A stretch of DNA of 64,000 bases from Auriscalpium vulgare (GCA_019915015.1 JAHBBC010000002.1:1178001-1242000), one strand, 5' to 3'. Counted from the stretch's first letter, positions 11,850-25,866 are shown. Notes: generated by a model not told the origin, from the letters alone. Translations and numbers: made by a program.

Positions 11850-14800
11850 TTACCAGAAGGCACACCTAGATCATGGCGGTCAGTATGTCAGAAAGAGAGA
11901 GAACAGAAAGAGAGCTCACCACCCAGAGAAGCACTGGCACAGATTTTCCAAAGACGTCGCCTGCAGGATGAGCTTGTCTACCTGCGCAGGCACAGGCAGC
12001 GTGATGTCCGGATTGAAATCGCGACCTGGCCAACGCGTTCAGTCAATCGTTGAATGGACGACATTGTCCACGCACCTGTAAGCTTGTGCTGTACGCGGCT
12101 GTATACCGCCAACGCTCGCTCGTTCCGAATTTCTTGTGCCTCTGCAAACGGCATTACTTAGAGGCCAAAAGGGTACATGCATGACGCTTACCATTTAGGA
12201 TATCATTTTCGTCGGCTTTGAGCTTGCGAGTGGGTCCCTGCGGATACGCAGTCACCCTTGCTAACTCTGCGGCGCGAACCGAATCGGACCCTGCTCAATT
12301 CGTTAGATGTATACCAATGATCAGCAGGAATATCCATACCGCCTAAACGACGAGTATCTGCTTCCGTCGGCATCAACCTCCAATTGATGAGAGGATCATA
12401 GACGAAAGCCTCCAACACCGCCATCAGAGACTCTTTGTTGTCACGCAACACTTGCATCGTAATTTCGCAAGTATTCCGGAAGCTTCCCTCAATACCGCTG
12501 ACCTGTAGACAATCGACCTCAGAGCTGTATATATAGAATGCAATCGTCTGACGCACCTCCATCGCATGTGTTAGCATGCGTGTAAGCCGGAAAGGTATCT
12601 TCTCCGGGAACTTCTCACGGTGCATGGCGATTTCGAAGCAGTCACCGAAGTCAATGTGGACGACTTTCCCAGTTTTGCGCTCAAGCATGAGATTTGATGG
12701 ATGACGATCGCCCAGGCCCAATATGTGTCCGACCATGCTGTTGACAGCGAGAGAGCGTGTGTAGGTTGCGCGTCGCTCCAACCAATGCTCAGAGTTGACG
12801 CTCTTCAACCAAAGAACGCGGTAAAGATCTTGCCCGGTCGTATTTTCAAGAGCGTATTCGAAAACTTCGATCTTTTGGAGAAGCATCAAGCTTTCGTAGT
12901 CGGGTGCCATCTTGAACGACATGCGTCAACAATGGGTCTTCGCGTATTCAAAAGTCACTGACCTGCAGCATAAGGCGGTATTCGATGTTGAGCAAGACCT
13001 TGCGAGACTCTCGGTAGTCGCGGACGAGAACATGAAGTGTGTCGCTATCGTGAACCCAGCCGAGCAAACCTGCATGGGGACCTAATGGGATGACAGCGTA
13101 TCGTTGAATGTGTAGACGACGCTTAAAGCTGTTCGTGTCCACGGAAAGGAGGGTGTTGACAAGACTGAACAGTTGCATGACGCGCTCGTCCTGACGGAGA
13201 TCCTCATGGCCTGCGCAACGTCAGCAATGTCGAACGAGGCTTCAATCCAACAGATCATACCTTTCAAGACGTATTGATAGTCTTTACCATCGCTGCCCTT
13301 CAGGGACAAACGTCGTGGCCTTTGTTTGGACGCAATGACAGTCAATTTCGTCGCGAAGCTCTGGATGGTCACCACCTCCTTGCCACTTTGGTAGGTGCCT
13401 GCGCATTTGATTAGACGCAGTAAATGTGGCAATGATCTGGGGGAAAATTACCTGGGACAGCGAGGCCGAGATTCCGCGCCTTCAGCAGCTCAGGCGACAC
13501 ATATTGCAAGTCTAGTGTCGTCAGCTGCGGCAGCTGCTTCTCCACCTTCTTGAAAACCTATAGCACAGCGGTTTCGTAAACCAGGGACGCCAATGCCCGG
13601 GACGAATTCTCTTACGGCAAAGTAAATGTCCCAGGCATTGTCGAGGTCTTTGATGTCTCCGTACTTTTGGTACCGGCGGCATGCCTCTCTTGCTTCATGT
13701 AGCTCTCTGCCGAAGACTTGAGCGAACGATGTCTCCCGTGCCGTCGTTGGTCCCTTGAAGAATTTGTTAGTCCAGCACAAAATAAATTAATAGCGAGCGC
13801 TTACAGCTTCCAGCATGTCGTGAAGGGGCTCTAGAGTGGCGATCATGCCTTCGGGATTATGCTCTGTGTAATATTGCCGCGACGCCTCTTCCAATCGCTC
13901 GTGCCAGAGCTCGTGCCACAGAATTGCGACTCGGATTAGCTCTTGACTAACGACGAGTGCCTGCCCAATTCCTTGAGTGAAACGGCGGATGTCATGTATT
14001 AGAAGGGTATACCTGTTCTACTATTACGGCGCTGTGCTCCTTCATGCGATCCATGATAGCAAGCGCAGCGTTCTTGCGTGTCGCACTGGAGGACTTTGAG
14101 GCCACCGTGAGGGCGTATATCAGAGCTTGCGGGTGATGCTTTCCGACGTCGGTCAGGAGGTTCGTGATGTTGCGCCGAATGTTAGCGATGGGAGTCTGAA
14201 TGCGAGCGATGATCTATGGACAGTTTGTCAGCGAATGAAGGGAAGAGGCACGCGAGGACGAACCTGCGGGATCACTTCCAGCCAAGTGTCGACTTCTACG
14301 CTCCCAAACCCATTGGCCATCGTATGGCTTACTTCATCATGTGCGCCGAACTTGAACCAAAGTGTGAGCAGCCTGAGCGTGTCTTGGAAGGCGTTCTCGT
14401 TGCGTAGTGATATCGACCGGAAGAATCCTGAATGCGATTTCTATCAGTTTGAGTAATCAAGCAGGCCACGCAATGAGTTACCTTGTACCGCCGGGACAAT
14501 ATGTGGGACGAGGATGGTGCCCATGAGATCATTGGTCTTGAGGTCAGCCGTAGTCATCAGATGATTGACAACCTCGAAATTCGCCAGGGCCCAAGTGTGC
14601 CAAGCCTTGTACCAATTCGGGTCGTAGTGTGTTGCAAGCAGGAACGAATGCAGGATATCCTTGACATTCCTCTGGAAAGACGTGAGACGCGCGGAAGGCA
14701 GAAGCCTTCGTAAAAGCTTACGGTGCTCCAGTCGTCTTTGAGTTCCATCTGCCATTCACCCAGCTTGAAATAGCATCGGGCCAAGAGCCGTGATAGCTCG

Positions 14801-17800
14801 TCCAGCTTGTGTCTCGACACGCCAGGACGAACTCCCCGCTCAGTAGTTTCCGACTGCAAGTCTCTTGACAAGCTCGCAGCAAACTGGCGGAGGAAATTCA
14901 AGCTCTCGTCCTTGGCTCCCGAAGCCCACATATACTTGAGTTGGGCATAAACGACATTAGGAGGTGCCTTCGTGTGCTGTAAAATCGCCGTCAGAATCGA
15001 GCGATGCTGCCGATGCAATCTCAATATTTACCCTCTCCTGTAGCAGCAAGGAGTTGATCGTCTTCTCGGCAAGGAGCATCCTGTCGTTCTTCCTACAGAG
15101 GTTCGCAAACTTGATCCACATGACTGGATCGTCTTCTGGGCTGAGAACCAATGTTCGCACTTGCAGAACCCGCTGCCAGACTTCCACGTCCGGCTGACAT
15201 CCCTGCAGCCTGCGACAATCGTCAGTGTAAGTAGGGTGGAGCATCGCTACCTGTACGCATACCTCTTCATCCAGGTCTTCTTGACAGCCTGCTGACGCTC
15301 GGGCTGGTCAGCGTATTGCTTGAACGCGATGATCTCCTCGAGTTCGGACAGCATTTGCGCTCGCACCATAGTACTGCGAGATGCGAATCGTCAGAAGAGA
15401 CTGCGAAGCAAGAACTAAGCCAGCTTACTTGTAAGAGCGACCGTAACTCTCGCCAATGAGAGAAGTCAGTTCAAGGTCGATGAGGTCCCGAGCCTTTGTA
15501 ATGTGCGTGAGGGCCTTGGGGAACTGGTTTTGGTGAACAGACAGAATCGCTCGATAGAACGCCCGATCCGGCGAGTCTGACTTCATTGTGGCGATGTAGT
15601 CCTCCATCGAGTCCCAGTCATTCAGCGACCACGCCGCCGCCGCCGCCATCGGCGCGATCTCGCGGCGGTCCTCGTGATTGGCGTTCGACCAGTTCTCTTC
15701 GACCTGCGCGGCTAATTGGTCCCACTCGCCCAACGCATGCAAGCACTTCATGCGACCAATGGCGACCTCCGGTGAATCGGGATCTTCTTGCGCTTTCCGC
15801 TCGTATGTTTTGAGCGCTTCCTGCCACCGACCCAGTCGCTCGTACCATTCCTCGTGCTTGCTCACATCGTATTGCTCGCGGGCGATCAGCAGCGTGCCCC
15901 AAGCGGCGTCGTGCTGCTGGAGGCGTGTGTTGATATTGATAAGCGCCTCGATGATCGGGGCGGACATCTCGCCAAAGAACTCGAGTTCCTTGTAGTGTAG
16001 AGCCTTCGCGTATGCGTGATACTTTAGTGCGTACTCGCCGAGGGTACTGTTCTCGATTGGAAGCCGCTGGTCTTCATGCTCCATGAACTCGCAGAGGTTG
16101 AGTAGACGGTGGATCAAATCTGGCGGTGCGGTCGATGACGTGATAGCGAAGTCTATTGCGCGCACGAGGTCCTCCTGCAGTCGGAGAGTATGAGACAACC
16201 CTTGCATAGAACACACGCGACAAGAAGCGTACCTGATACTGTTCGTACAGATCGCGCCAGCATGATATGAAGGCGGCATTGAAAAGCTCTTTAGCGAGTG
16301 GATGGTGAATGTCCACGAGGCTCATGCACGCGCGCAGGGCATGCGACGGTGACTCCTTCATGAACTCCACCGACAGTCTGTGCATCCACTCGTTCCAGTC
16401 TTCCCGCGTCGAGACCATCGACGTGTCCCAAGCTTGTTTGAGATGCTGCTGATTGACCGTCATCTTCGCGGCCTCCGCTGGAGCCGAAAATTCAGGCGCC
16501 TTGTTGCTCTCGCTCATGCTAAACAAATTCATAAGCAACGTGAAGACCAAGGCTGGGAAGAGATACACATACATCAATTCCAATGTGCCCAATTCTTGCG
16601 GGAGGCGCTCTCCATTGAGTAGTTTCGAGATGAGATTCTCGTACTTCGGATGAGGAATGCGGTTGCGGAGCAACACCTAAGGAAAATTCAGCACAAGTTG
16701 AGTAGCGCCGTCAGGAGACATACCTTGTTGATCGTGGGCACGAAGATCGCGAAATCGGATCCCAACTGGATGACCAACGAGCACAATGTGTCCAGAACGG
16801 CCATGCGGAGCTCGTTGTTCGACGTGCCCAAGACGCGCACCAGAGGATGGATAATCCTAGATGCATGGTCCGAGAAGTTCACCCTCCCCGAGAGCCCGTC
16901 GATCGTGACGATCGCCCTCTTGCGCAGAGTCGTCGATGCATCCGGCCGCTCGTACGTCTTCACGATGATCGGGATAACCAGATGTAGGTACTCCTCGATG
17001 TTCGAACCGAACGTGAGGAACGCGTCGAATACCTTGATCTGGGTATTCGAACGCTTGTCGTTGAGCTCGCCATCAAATACTTTCAGGATGAGCGGGAGGA
17101 TCGTGGGAAGGAAAGGCTTAAACTCCGCGTCGAGCGCCTTGCCGAGGGCCTCTATCAGCGACACGAGAGGGAGCTGGAGTGATGCGTTTTCCCAGAGCTC
17201 CGTGATGAGACTGAAAATCTCGGGCATGTAGTTGCGGACGTGCTGCTTGATGATGCCCACGAGGATGGCCAACTGCTGCAGGTGGAACTCCTGCAACCGT
17301 GCAGGTGATCCGCGTGTCACAGCAGCAAAGGCCGGGATAATCTGCAACGCGTCAACTTCAGACATGGAGAATAATCGAAACAGCAAATGGGTACCTGTGG
17401 CAAGAAAGTGACACACTTCAAACCCTGGGTCTTGAAGATCGACATGATTGCTTCAATGACGGTGTGATGATGGCTGCTGAGCGATTGATCCTTGAGGATG
17501 CTCAGTAGTGCGTTGATAACCACAGTTTGGTAGTAGTCGTCCGAAGCAGAGGAGGTCGTATGCGTGAGATTGATTGCGTTCGCAGACGGTGTTGCAGTCT
17601 CGTTCGGCGCCGAGCCTTCGTCTGGCTTCGTCTGCCAAAGGAAGAGTCGTGAGCACCTGCCGCGCACAACAGTAGAAAAGCCCTACCTTGCGCCTGTACG
17701 GGTCCAAAGCGCCGATAATCCCAAGGACCTTGATCACGTCCCTGCGCACCGCCTGATTCGTTTCTGTCTTCAAAATCCGCCCCAGGATCGGGAGCAGCTG

Positions 17801-20555
17801 CGGGTAATCCAATAACGGCTGAATCACGTAGCCTGTGCTTGAGCACACCTGTCCTAGCGTGCGCAGTGCGGCATCGCGCTTGCCGATGGACGGGTCCGAC
17901 AGCTTCGCGATGACGATCTCCATGAGCTCAGGCACGTGCGGCTGAACATCCTCGGCACCGACGACGGCGAGCTCGCCGAGGCACATAAGCACGTTCGCTG
18001 CGACGACAGCGTTGGCGTCATTCGCTTTGAGGAGTAGCACGCGTAGCATAGGCAGTGCGTAGGGCTTGATGAGACGTTGCGTCGCGCTCACGAGCAGAGT
18101 CAGAAGCCGTGTGCACTCTTCACGGCCCCGCCTAAGGCACTCTTCAGCATGGATGTCGCGGAGAAACGGAGGGCACTTACATGACGGTGGAATACTCGAG
18201 CTCCGTGAGGAGTTGAATGAGCGCTTTCCTAAGTGATGGCATGACATATGCCGGATTGTGCATTGCGAGGCGTCCAATCAGCGCCACAGCAGTCTCGCGG
18301 TTCTCAAACACCTCGTCATTGAGCGCAATAAAGAGTGAGCGGACGTTCTCGGCCTGCGCTAGGTGCTTGTCGAATTGTTCGTGCAGGTTGGATAGGACGG
18401 CCTGCCGGATGCTAGGCTCTGCATGTAAGACATCAGCTCGCTCCACATAGTTGTTGGCATAAAATACTTACCTGGATCGGCTATGCCGACTGTCAAGAGT
18501 TTGTCTAGAACATCGCTGATTATCTCAATGGAGTGGTTGCTTCCTTGATAGCATATAGAGTCCCGCGAGAACACTCTGCAACAGGTCAGGGCTGCCGCGC
18601 GGCGGACCTCTGCATGATCCTCTTCGAGATACTCCAAGGCACAGTTCCGTACGAATTCGTTCAGGACGTGGCCTGAGAGGCTCGATCAGTGTTGACCCAG
18701 ACACTTTTAGGGTAGCATACCTGTGAAGTCGAAGGACCCGAGAGTGTTTAGAGCAAGGGTGATTAGCTCAGGGCTCTTCGACGTGGCTCCACCCTGCAAA
18801 CACAGGTCAAGACGACGGGCACATGCAGTGTGAAAATGGCGCCTACAGTTGATGTATTCATGTCTCTGGACATGCTCGACATGTTATCTCGTACAAGAGA
18901 CGGGGGAGCGCCAAGAGGTTTGTATGGCTGGCCGCTGAGAATAACAGACAAAAGGTCGAGTAATCGGTCTTCATCGCCGGCCGGTGTGAGGACAGGTACA
19001 AACTGAACGAAATACGGGCACATTTACCTTGTATCGTCTTCAGCAATGGTGGAATATGCTTCGCAATAGCCACCAAGGCTTGCCTTAGCGGCTCGCTCAA
19101 GCCGCAGGCGAACATAAGGTCTAGTTGATCATGGAGAAGTTTGGTCAAGTTGGGACCGACAGCCGACGCCAACATTCCGACGCATTGAAACATGGGCTCC
19201 TCAGAGGGTGCCTTCTTCCTGATGGGATGTGAGTCATGGCCGCCATTCGGGGAAAGATACCCACCCTCTGTTCTGCAATCCCAACTTGATTTGCACCATG
19301 ATGGAATCGAGGAAGGGCTTCATGTCGCTGCCGACGGCGGTGGCGACGTGACCAATAGCAATGAACGCTTTAAGTCTCATGAGTAATGTATACTGTAGAT
19401 GCGCTAAATGCACTGACCAAATGACCGCTCGCTGGACTTGTCGAGGTGCATCAGGAGATGGCCCATGGCCTTGTGCAAGAAGTGCTCGGAGAAAGTCTGC
19501 GTATCGTATACCGCAAGCGTCGGGATGAGAGTTATCACCATCTTCCGGACAAGGGCATCCCTAGATGTCCTGAACTTGAGTATCTGTTCGGCAGTCTCGA
19601 TGAAGTTCTCCTTCATGAACTGATGGGGTATTAGATTGAGCTTAAAAAGGAAGACGCAGCTCACCATGCCCCCGTGCAGGAGAAGTTCCCTGTAGGTCAG
19701 AAGTGATCCGTGAATCACCTCGGGCTGCGACATCTTAATGCCTTGTTGGGCGTCCTTGAGGATTTTGTACAGATGATTGCTCGGAGTCTGCCTCTCGCGA
19801 GCAGATATGATTTCGAGACATGCAGCAAGCAGCTCAGCAGCACCCTCGCGCACAATAAGACGGGCATCGCGCAATGGGACTAGAATCTTGTCGAACACAA
19901 GATCGATGTGCGGGTAGAAGTACGTGGCGCTGTTCCGAGCTAGCTCCTTGAGAATGAGCACTCCAGCGTAGCGGCCAGGCTCCTGCTTGTCGCCTTGCAG
20001 GAGTCCAATGGCTGCAGGGACTTCAAAGTCCATGAAACGGTCGCCAAATGCAGGGCCACCGATTTCGGCAATCTGGCCGAGGGTCTTCGAGGCCGCGAGC
20101 ATGACATTGATGTCGCCATTGGGCAGCAAGGCCTTGACGTAGTTGTAGAAGCGAAATAGGTTATGTTTCGACTCGACAGTCTCCTCGCCGTCCACGTCCA
20201 GGAGGTGGTCTGATGAAATCGGTAAGGCGCCGAAGTGGGGGTGCTGAAGGACGCGCACCTATGGCCAGTATCCCCCCAAGCTTCTCATGATTATTTGGAC
20301 TGTGAACGAGATCAAAGAGTCGCTGGATGATGCTGTCGTCCCAGAGCTTCGCAGCTGCGTCTGACGACATTTCGACGACCTTCGTCGAGACCTGCACGGA
20401 TATGTTAATTCACCAGCACCTCAGACAAGAACGACACTTGCATAACGACGAAGCTCCACTGCAGACTGAAGGCGTGCTTCGGGGCTCTTGCTCTTGAGGC
20501 CCTGGAAGATCGTGTTGAGGGCCTCGGACTGCGTCGAGGTGAGCGTCGAGGCCAT
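11850..20555 (-). CDS. TOR: TOR serine/threonine kinase (PIKK family)
   Basis: A single gene of about 8.7 kb with many short introns, starting [17 protein letters not shown] at 20555. In order: HEAT repeats (about 20.5-16.7 kb), FAT domain (about 16.6-14.0 kb), FRB domain (about 14.0-13.55 kb; [17 protein letters not shown] and later NAWDIYF), the kinase (about 13.45-12.35 kb; [21 protein letters not shown] with catalytic Asp/Asn, HIDFGDCFE as the DFG, then [15 protein letters not shown]), and FATC, whose last intron (GTGAGC...ATCTAG) yields CQCFSGWCAFW and TAA. TOR joins TORC1/TORC2 and controls growth in response to nutrients. The Ser of SQELIRVA and the Trp of NAWDIYF, positions that contact FKBP12-rapamycin in other TORs, are kept, so rapamycin sensitivity is expected. 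Every domain is present; full length about 2,350 residues is an estimate. Exact exon edges were not all fixed. Confidence 0.95.
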
Positions 20556-21552
20556 GGTCCGCTGCAGGGATGTGAGAAGCGCTGGGCGAGTCCGACGCGC
20601 TTATCTGCTGATGACTGTGCCGTAGGCGGCGCTCGGAGACCCGCCTGGCAGCGTAGACGAATGTAGGGAGGAGGCGGAGGAGATGTTGTGCGCAATGCAC
20701 TAAAGAGTAGATGTCGAGGTGCGACTGCAGATGAGGCCGAAGTAGCATCCGGTCACGTGGCAGTGCGCCGGGCGTGTGAGGAAATGTTTGCGGTCGTCGT
20801 CCGCTCTTGCTTTCGGCGTCGGCGCCTCATCATACCGTGTCCTAGCACTGGCCGTAGATCCTGACATCCGGGCAGCGACGGCCTGCGAGACGTTCGCGAC
20901 GCGCCGGTCACCCAGCGGTCCACTTCCAACCACAGAGACGACCTTACAGTAACACAACTCGCGCCATCTCGCATCGCCCATCACCTTTTCGCAAATTTTC
21001 CCCCTCGGATACCCAGCCCTGCTCGCTCTCTGTACTCTATCCAACCACTTATTGCTATACCAACTAGCCTCCCGCTCGACTGGACGATACCAGAGCTACT
21101 CACCGCGTCGCGCTCGTCGTAGTGCGCCGCTTCATAAGTGAGTTACTCCCTCCGCTCATACACCGCTCCCTCGTGTCAGAATGGCTTCCATCTGTTGTGG
21201 TTGTGCACGCTTCTCTGCTGCGAAAGTATTCTGACGTCTGCTGCAGTTCGGTCTAGCATTCGGGGTATTCATTGATAGATACCATTTCCTGATTGCTTCA
21301 CCAGTTGAGTGCCATTCCTTCTTATTAACTATGATGATCTCCGTCGACATTTGCACGTCAGTCGGAGCGGCTTCTTCGGAAGTCGTAGAAGACGCAACAT
21401 TCGCCTTTCCTGATCATTGTCTTCACCTACGTTCCTCATGCACGCTGTCTAACCGCTTTGCACAGTTCTGCTCGCAATATAATATCGATCACATATCCCG
21501 GTGCGTATCTGCCACACATTCATTTTGCCGATATTCACCTCGCACTTAGTCT
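20556..21552. promoter_or_regulatory. Divergent promoter between TOR and ELMO genes
   Basis: About 1 kb between the two ATGs, with pyrimidine-rich stretches near 21040-21160 and 21440-21540 toward the ELMO start, and GTGAGT/CAG pairs suggesting at least one 5' UTR intron. No TATA box is obvious, as expected for housekeeping genes. Confidence 0.45.
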
Positions 21553-24424
21553 ATGGTACAGTCCGCAATGGCATCCGGTAACATCAACGGCGAACCTTCC
21601 TCTTCTCGACCCGCGGCTACAAACGGCACGTCTGGAGCCAAATCCGGCGGACTTATCCCTACGAATAGTGTGACCACGAAGGATGGCGTTGTGAAGGCGC
21701 GCATCGACCCAACGCTGAGCGTCTCCGACGTCATTAAACAACTCTGCGTGAACTTAAACATAAAAGAACCTTCGTCGAACTTTGCGCTTCGAGACGAGAC
21801 AGATGAGCTTGTGACAAATGACAACCTGCGGAAGATGATCAAGACGAAGGCCAAGCTGAAGTACGCTATTGCCGTACTTTGTCCAAGCCCCGGGCTGGTG
21901 CTGAACAGCTTTGCGTTCAGGCTTGTTAACTCCCCTGCTATCGAAGCCATGGAGATCTCGGAGAAGCTCCTTCAACGTGACGAGAAGACGTTTCGTCTGA
22001 CGCTTTTCTCCTTGCAGAAGTTCATCCGGGTGCGAACATCACGTTGTCTTCATCTCGGCATGACTGACACACTGTACAGGAAGAGCAATTTGCTAACGAA
22101 TTTCTCAGGCGCGAGGGCGTCCGCACGCTGATAGATGTGATCAGCACAAGCTATGGCAACACTCTCGCGGTATGTCTCCATCGTTCCACACATGCTATGC
22201 GCCCCTATCTTACATGCGCTACTCCAGTATGCTTTGACGGCGATGCAGAATTTGATGGAGCTTGACTATGGCTGGGCGAGCCTGGACAGCACATTCATCT
22301 TCAAGGTCGTGCAGATTCTGTCGTCGCCCTCATCGCTCATCAATGTCTGTCGCCCCGCCACCGCCATCCTCAAGCGGCTCGTAGAAGCCGATCCCGTCAG
22401 CGCACCTGGGCCCTTGATGGCGAGCTCGAGTCGCAATCCACCGGCCGCCCCTCCCGGCTCTGTCTACCGCTATGGCTTCGACGCCGTTTTCGAGCAGATG
22501 CGCAAAGAGCAGAGCCTGCTCGAAACCGTTGTGAGCCGTTTGGGCACCGCCGACACCGCGCTTGCGCTGAACAGGTACGCATATAGTGACAGCTCGCAAC
22601 CGATCGACCCTGCGCTGTTGGCTGATGGTCTGTGCAGTGTGATGTTGATCAACTCCCTGCTGGCCCACGCGACGGACACTTGGTGGGAGGTCTTCATCGC
22701 AAAGCTGGAAAGGTTAAATACCCGCAAGGCTGTTATCGTGAGCGCCTCCATATCCGCCGCACTGTCGCCGCGCTGACGCTCCCGCCCGCGATAGCGCCTT
22801 ATGTCTTCGCACACGGTGGAGGACTTGACGTCCTGCGTGCTCGACTTCCAGGGCAACATGGCCCGCGTTACGTACCGCAAGAAGACGACCCTCGTCGAGC
22901 CCGAGGTCGAGGATGCGCATTCTGCGGCCCTCGAGTACATATGGTCGAACTCCGGCCTTCAGCCGGAGACACTGTCAGATGGGGATATTTTGAAGTGGCG
23001 GAAGCTGGGCTTGGACTCTGAGAACCTCAGCCACGAGTTCGGCGAGGTCGGAGTGCTGGGACTAGACTGTTTGGTGCGTCCTGTACATCATAACAGCGAA
23101 CCGAAAGATATTGACCATCCTGCCGATACCTCAGAGGCATTTCGTACAAAATGATCCCGATACGTTCTCAAAGGTAGCGCAAGAGCAAGTCAGCCGGCCG
23201 CTAGAACGACGATGTCCTTTGGCGAAAGCATCCAATGAGGTCGTAGAGCTCCTTTCCGAGTACTGGGGTGTGCTTGCACCTGGCTGTTAGTGTCACTGCT
23301 TGTCGATGCCCGTCATTGCTCACAGCTGTCGCTCCACAGATGCTACCTCTCCCGTGTTCCAGCCGTTCTTCCTCAATTTTTACAAGGTTCATGCACTCGC
23401 AACCAACTTCTTCCTCAGGATGTGGAACGAAAGCGGTGCCGCTCTCGACGACTTCACGCGTGTGGTTGCCCTTGTCCGCAGCCAGTAAGTTGGTCTCAAT
23501 GCATCAAACCAAGGCTGACCACGCGTTTAGGGTGAAGGTTGCATTGCGTCAGGAGAATGTTCGGCCTTGGCATGAAATGGAACAGGACTTCATCGACTGC
23601 GAATATCGTGCTGTCCGCGACCGCCAGATGAAAGAACTGGAAGAAGAGGATGACCTGCTGAGCAAAATCCCCGTGCGCAACCTCCGGACGAAACTGTACA
23701 AGGAATCGAAGGAGTTCGTGCGCCAGCAACGCATTCACTGCCTCCTCCAAGGGGCATGGTTCATGAACGCAGTCCCTGTGTCTTCGCCTTCGGCCCGCAA
23801 ACCTACTCGCCCGTGGCGGTTCATGCGCCTCGTAGGTCTTCAGCGCTCCTCTCTGTGGTTACAATCTGACATCACCTCTGCAGGATCAAGGCCTTAAGTA
23901 CTTGCACTACGTCGACAGCCAGGTCAAGTTTCCCGTCCGTAACGGGCTGGAGGACCTTCCCGAACGCATTGACCTTTCTCTCATCGCGGAGATCGCGACG
24001 GGCAACTGCGCCGCGCCGGCCAGCACGACGCGCGACGACATCTCGCCGCACTCTCCACTCATTGCGTCGCCGCTCTCGTTCTCGCTGCTCACACAAGAGG
24101 GCTCGCTTGCGGACCAGATTGCGCCGGACCAGTCGCGCTGGGCTGACTGGACTGACGGGCTGAATCTGCTGCGGCGCGATAGCGGGCACGTCGCGTCGCA
24201 GGAGACGGCGGACTTCATCCAGGCGCTAACAGAAATTGGGTTAAAGGTCAAATTACTAGGTGATGTGTCTCCCCTTGTGATGGCTGCTTTGCCCGTGCTC
24301 ATCAATGGCGTTTGGTTTTCTAGATCTTTCGGGTGACAAGGTCGAGATTCCCAGCGGTCTCATTGCGGGCCCGCCACCAACTAATAGTGACTTCTTTTTC
24401 TCGGACTTGTATGATCCCCAATAA
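21553..24424 (+). CDS. ELMO/CED-12 homologue
   Basis: Starts at ATG 21553 (a second ATG at 21568 is in frame) and ends LYDPQ-TAA at 24424, with about nine introns; roughly 750 residues. The N-terminal part has a ubiquitin-like/RBD region (KARIDPTLSVSDVIKQLCV). Then comes the ELMO armadillo region (LFSLQKFIR, EGVRTLIDVIS, TAMQNLMELDYGW, ILKRLVEADP), the ELMO domain core (KWRKLGLDSENLSHEF, GVLGLDCL, VVELLSEYW, FNFYKVHAL-like FLNFYKVHALATNFF), and a PH-like C terminus (RPWRFMRL, GLKYLHYVDSQVKFPV, SLIAEIATG). In animals ELMO pairs with DOCK180 to activate Rac; basidiomycetes keep DOCK-type exchange factors, so a role in Rac-driven polarity is likely. It faces the TOR gene. Confidence 0.9.
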
Positions 24425-24770
24425 TGTACTGATACCTTTGTTGTCGCTTTTGCTGTCATTTGAAGTCCTTGCAATGTGAAAGATTCAAAGAATCCACTAG
24501 TCTCACACAAGATCGGGAGGACCGGCCGACGGGTTCGACCGCCGACTCTTGCTTCATGTCACGCGTCCTCTCTCATCCACGCCACCTCTGCTACCTGCAG
24601 ACCTTGATCTGCTCCCCGTGTCCCCGCCCAGCCAGAACGGCATTGCCGTTGCCCGCTGTCCTCGCCCCGTTAGGCACCTTCTCCTGCACTGCTCACGGCT
24701 TCATACACTGGCACAAGCTTCATGGGCATCCATCTTCCGTAGCGTTTCCGTGGGGTGGTGTTGGGAACCT
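24425..24770. other. Convergent intergenic region
   Basis: Between the ELMO stop and the end of the zincin-like frame; nothing recognisable. Confidence 0.5.
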
Positions 24771-25851
24771 CTACCCATTTCTTTGGCCAAGCGGGTGCAG
24801 CCGGTCACTGCCCTCGGGGTCGCCGACAACAAGGTGATCGCCATTTAGCATCGCACGGGTTCTGTCCTTCAGGATCCAGCCGCGCGGAACGCTGGCATTG
24901 GCCAGCGTCGGCACGTCGAATCTGCCTAGGTGAAGATGCATGTTCATGTATTCTTCCAAGTCACCCGCCTCCAACTTGTAGACTCCTCTCGGCAACACAA
25001 AACGAGATCCTCGATGGAGGTGAGTTCGGTATCGAAAAACTTGGCAGGCTGATCATCGCGGTCGTTGCCGAAAACGACCCCGATGACGCCTCCGAAAATG
25101 CTCTGCTCGACCGAGAAGCCATGCTCGTGCTGGGGGACGCCGAGTCCGCGACCGTCGAATGGTGGTAGGGAAAATCGTCAGCCTCGACGGACGTCGCGCT
25201 CCTCTGGAAGCGGCTGGCCACGGCATGTGCGAATTGGTGAAGGATCACGACGTGCACGATGAAACGGCTGTAAGTGATGTGATTCCCAGAATAGTGGCGG
25301 TATGCCGTGGCAATGAGACGGCCGTGCACATTGATTGCGGTAGGGTCGGGTACAGCGGGCACGGGCTGGTCGAAGTACGCGTTGACGGCGGACTCCACGA
25401 CCCGAGGAGAGGCGCCGCGCTGAAAGAAGGACAAGAGGGGCGCAAGCTCTGGGTCGGAAAGGGAGACGTCGGGCAGCTGCGCGGGGCGGTAGGCTGTCTC
25501 GCGACGAAAGATGGGGACATATGCAGCGATGACTTTGGGGTCGTTGAGCAGAGCCTTTCGAATGTCGTGGATGAGCAGGTCTGTTACAGACGGGTCCTCG
25601 TCCGACAGAGAGCAGGCGTCGGACGAATAGTCGCTGTCGACGTCGGAGTGATCTGATTCTGAGGCCGTGACTGTGCTTGTAAGAGACGTGATAGATTTGG
25701 GCGCTAAGACTCCAGGTCCGAAGGGTCGATGTCGATGAGCTGGAGAGGACGGCACGAAACAGTGGGAGTCGCGCGGCCCGGCGTCCCGCACGCTCTTGCT
25801 CCCTACCCATCCCATCCTCGAGGAAGTCTGCCAACTGCAGACGCGCCCCAT
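24771..25851 (-). pseudogene. Zincin-like fungal protein with altered HExxH and two frame changes
   Basis: One frame from ATG 25851 reads a Ser/Asp-rich lead, then a conserved-looking core (DIRKALLNDPKVIAAY, GRLIATAYRHYSG) and ILHQFAHAVASRF. In related fungal proteins I know this last motif as HExxH with a Gly/Glu-bearing IFGG segment after it. Here the catalytic Glu is Gln. Downstream the plausible sequence jumps frame near 25178 (FDGRGLGVPQHEHGFSVEQS, IFGGVIGVVF) and again near 24996 (LPRGVYKLEAGDLEEYM), ending QRNG. No GT-AG intron repairs either jump. So this is either a decaying gene, a gene with unusual splicing, or carries assembly errors. The ATG is only 15 bases from the ARP8 start on the other strand; an alternative start at 25834 is in another frame. 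The family is inferred. Confidence 0.5.
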
Positions 25852-25866
25852 ACCCAGTGGCCCGCT

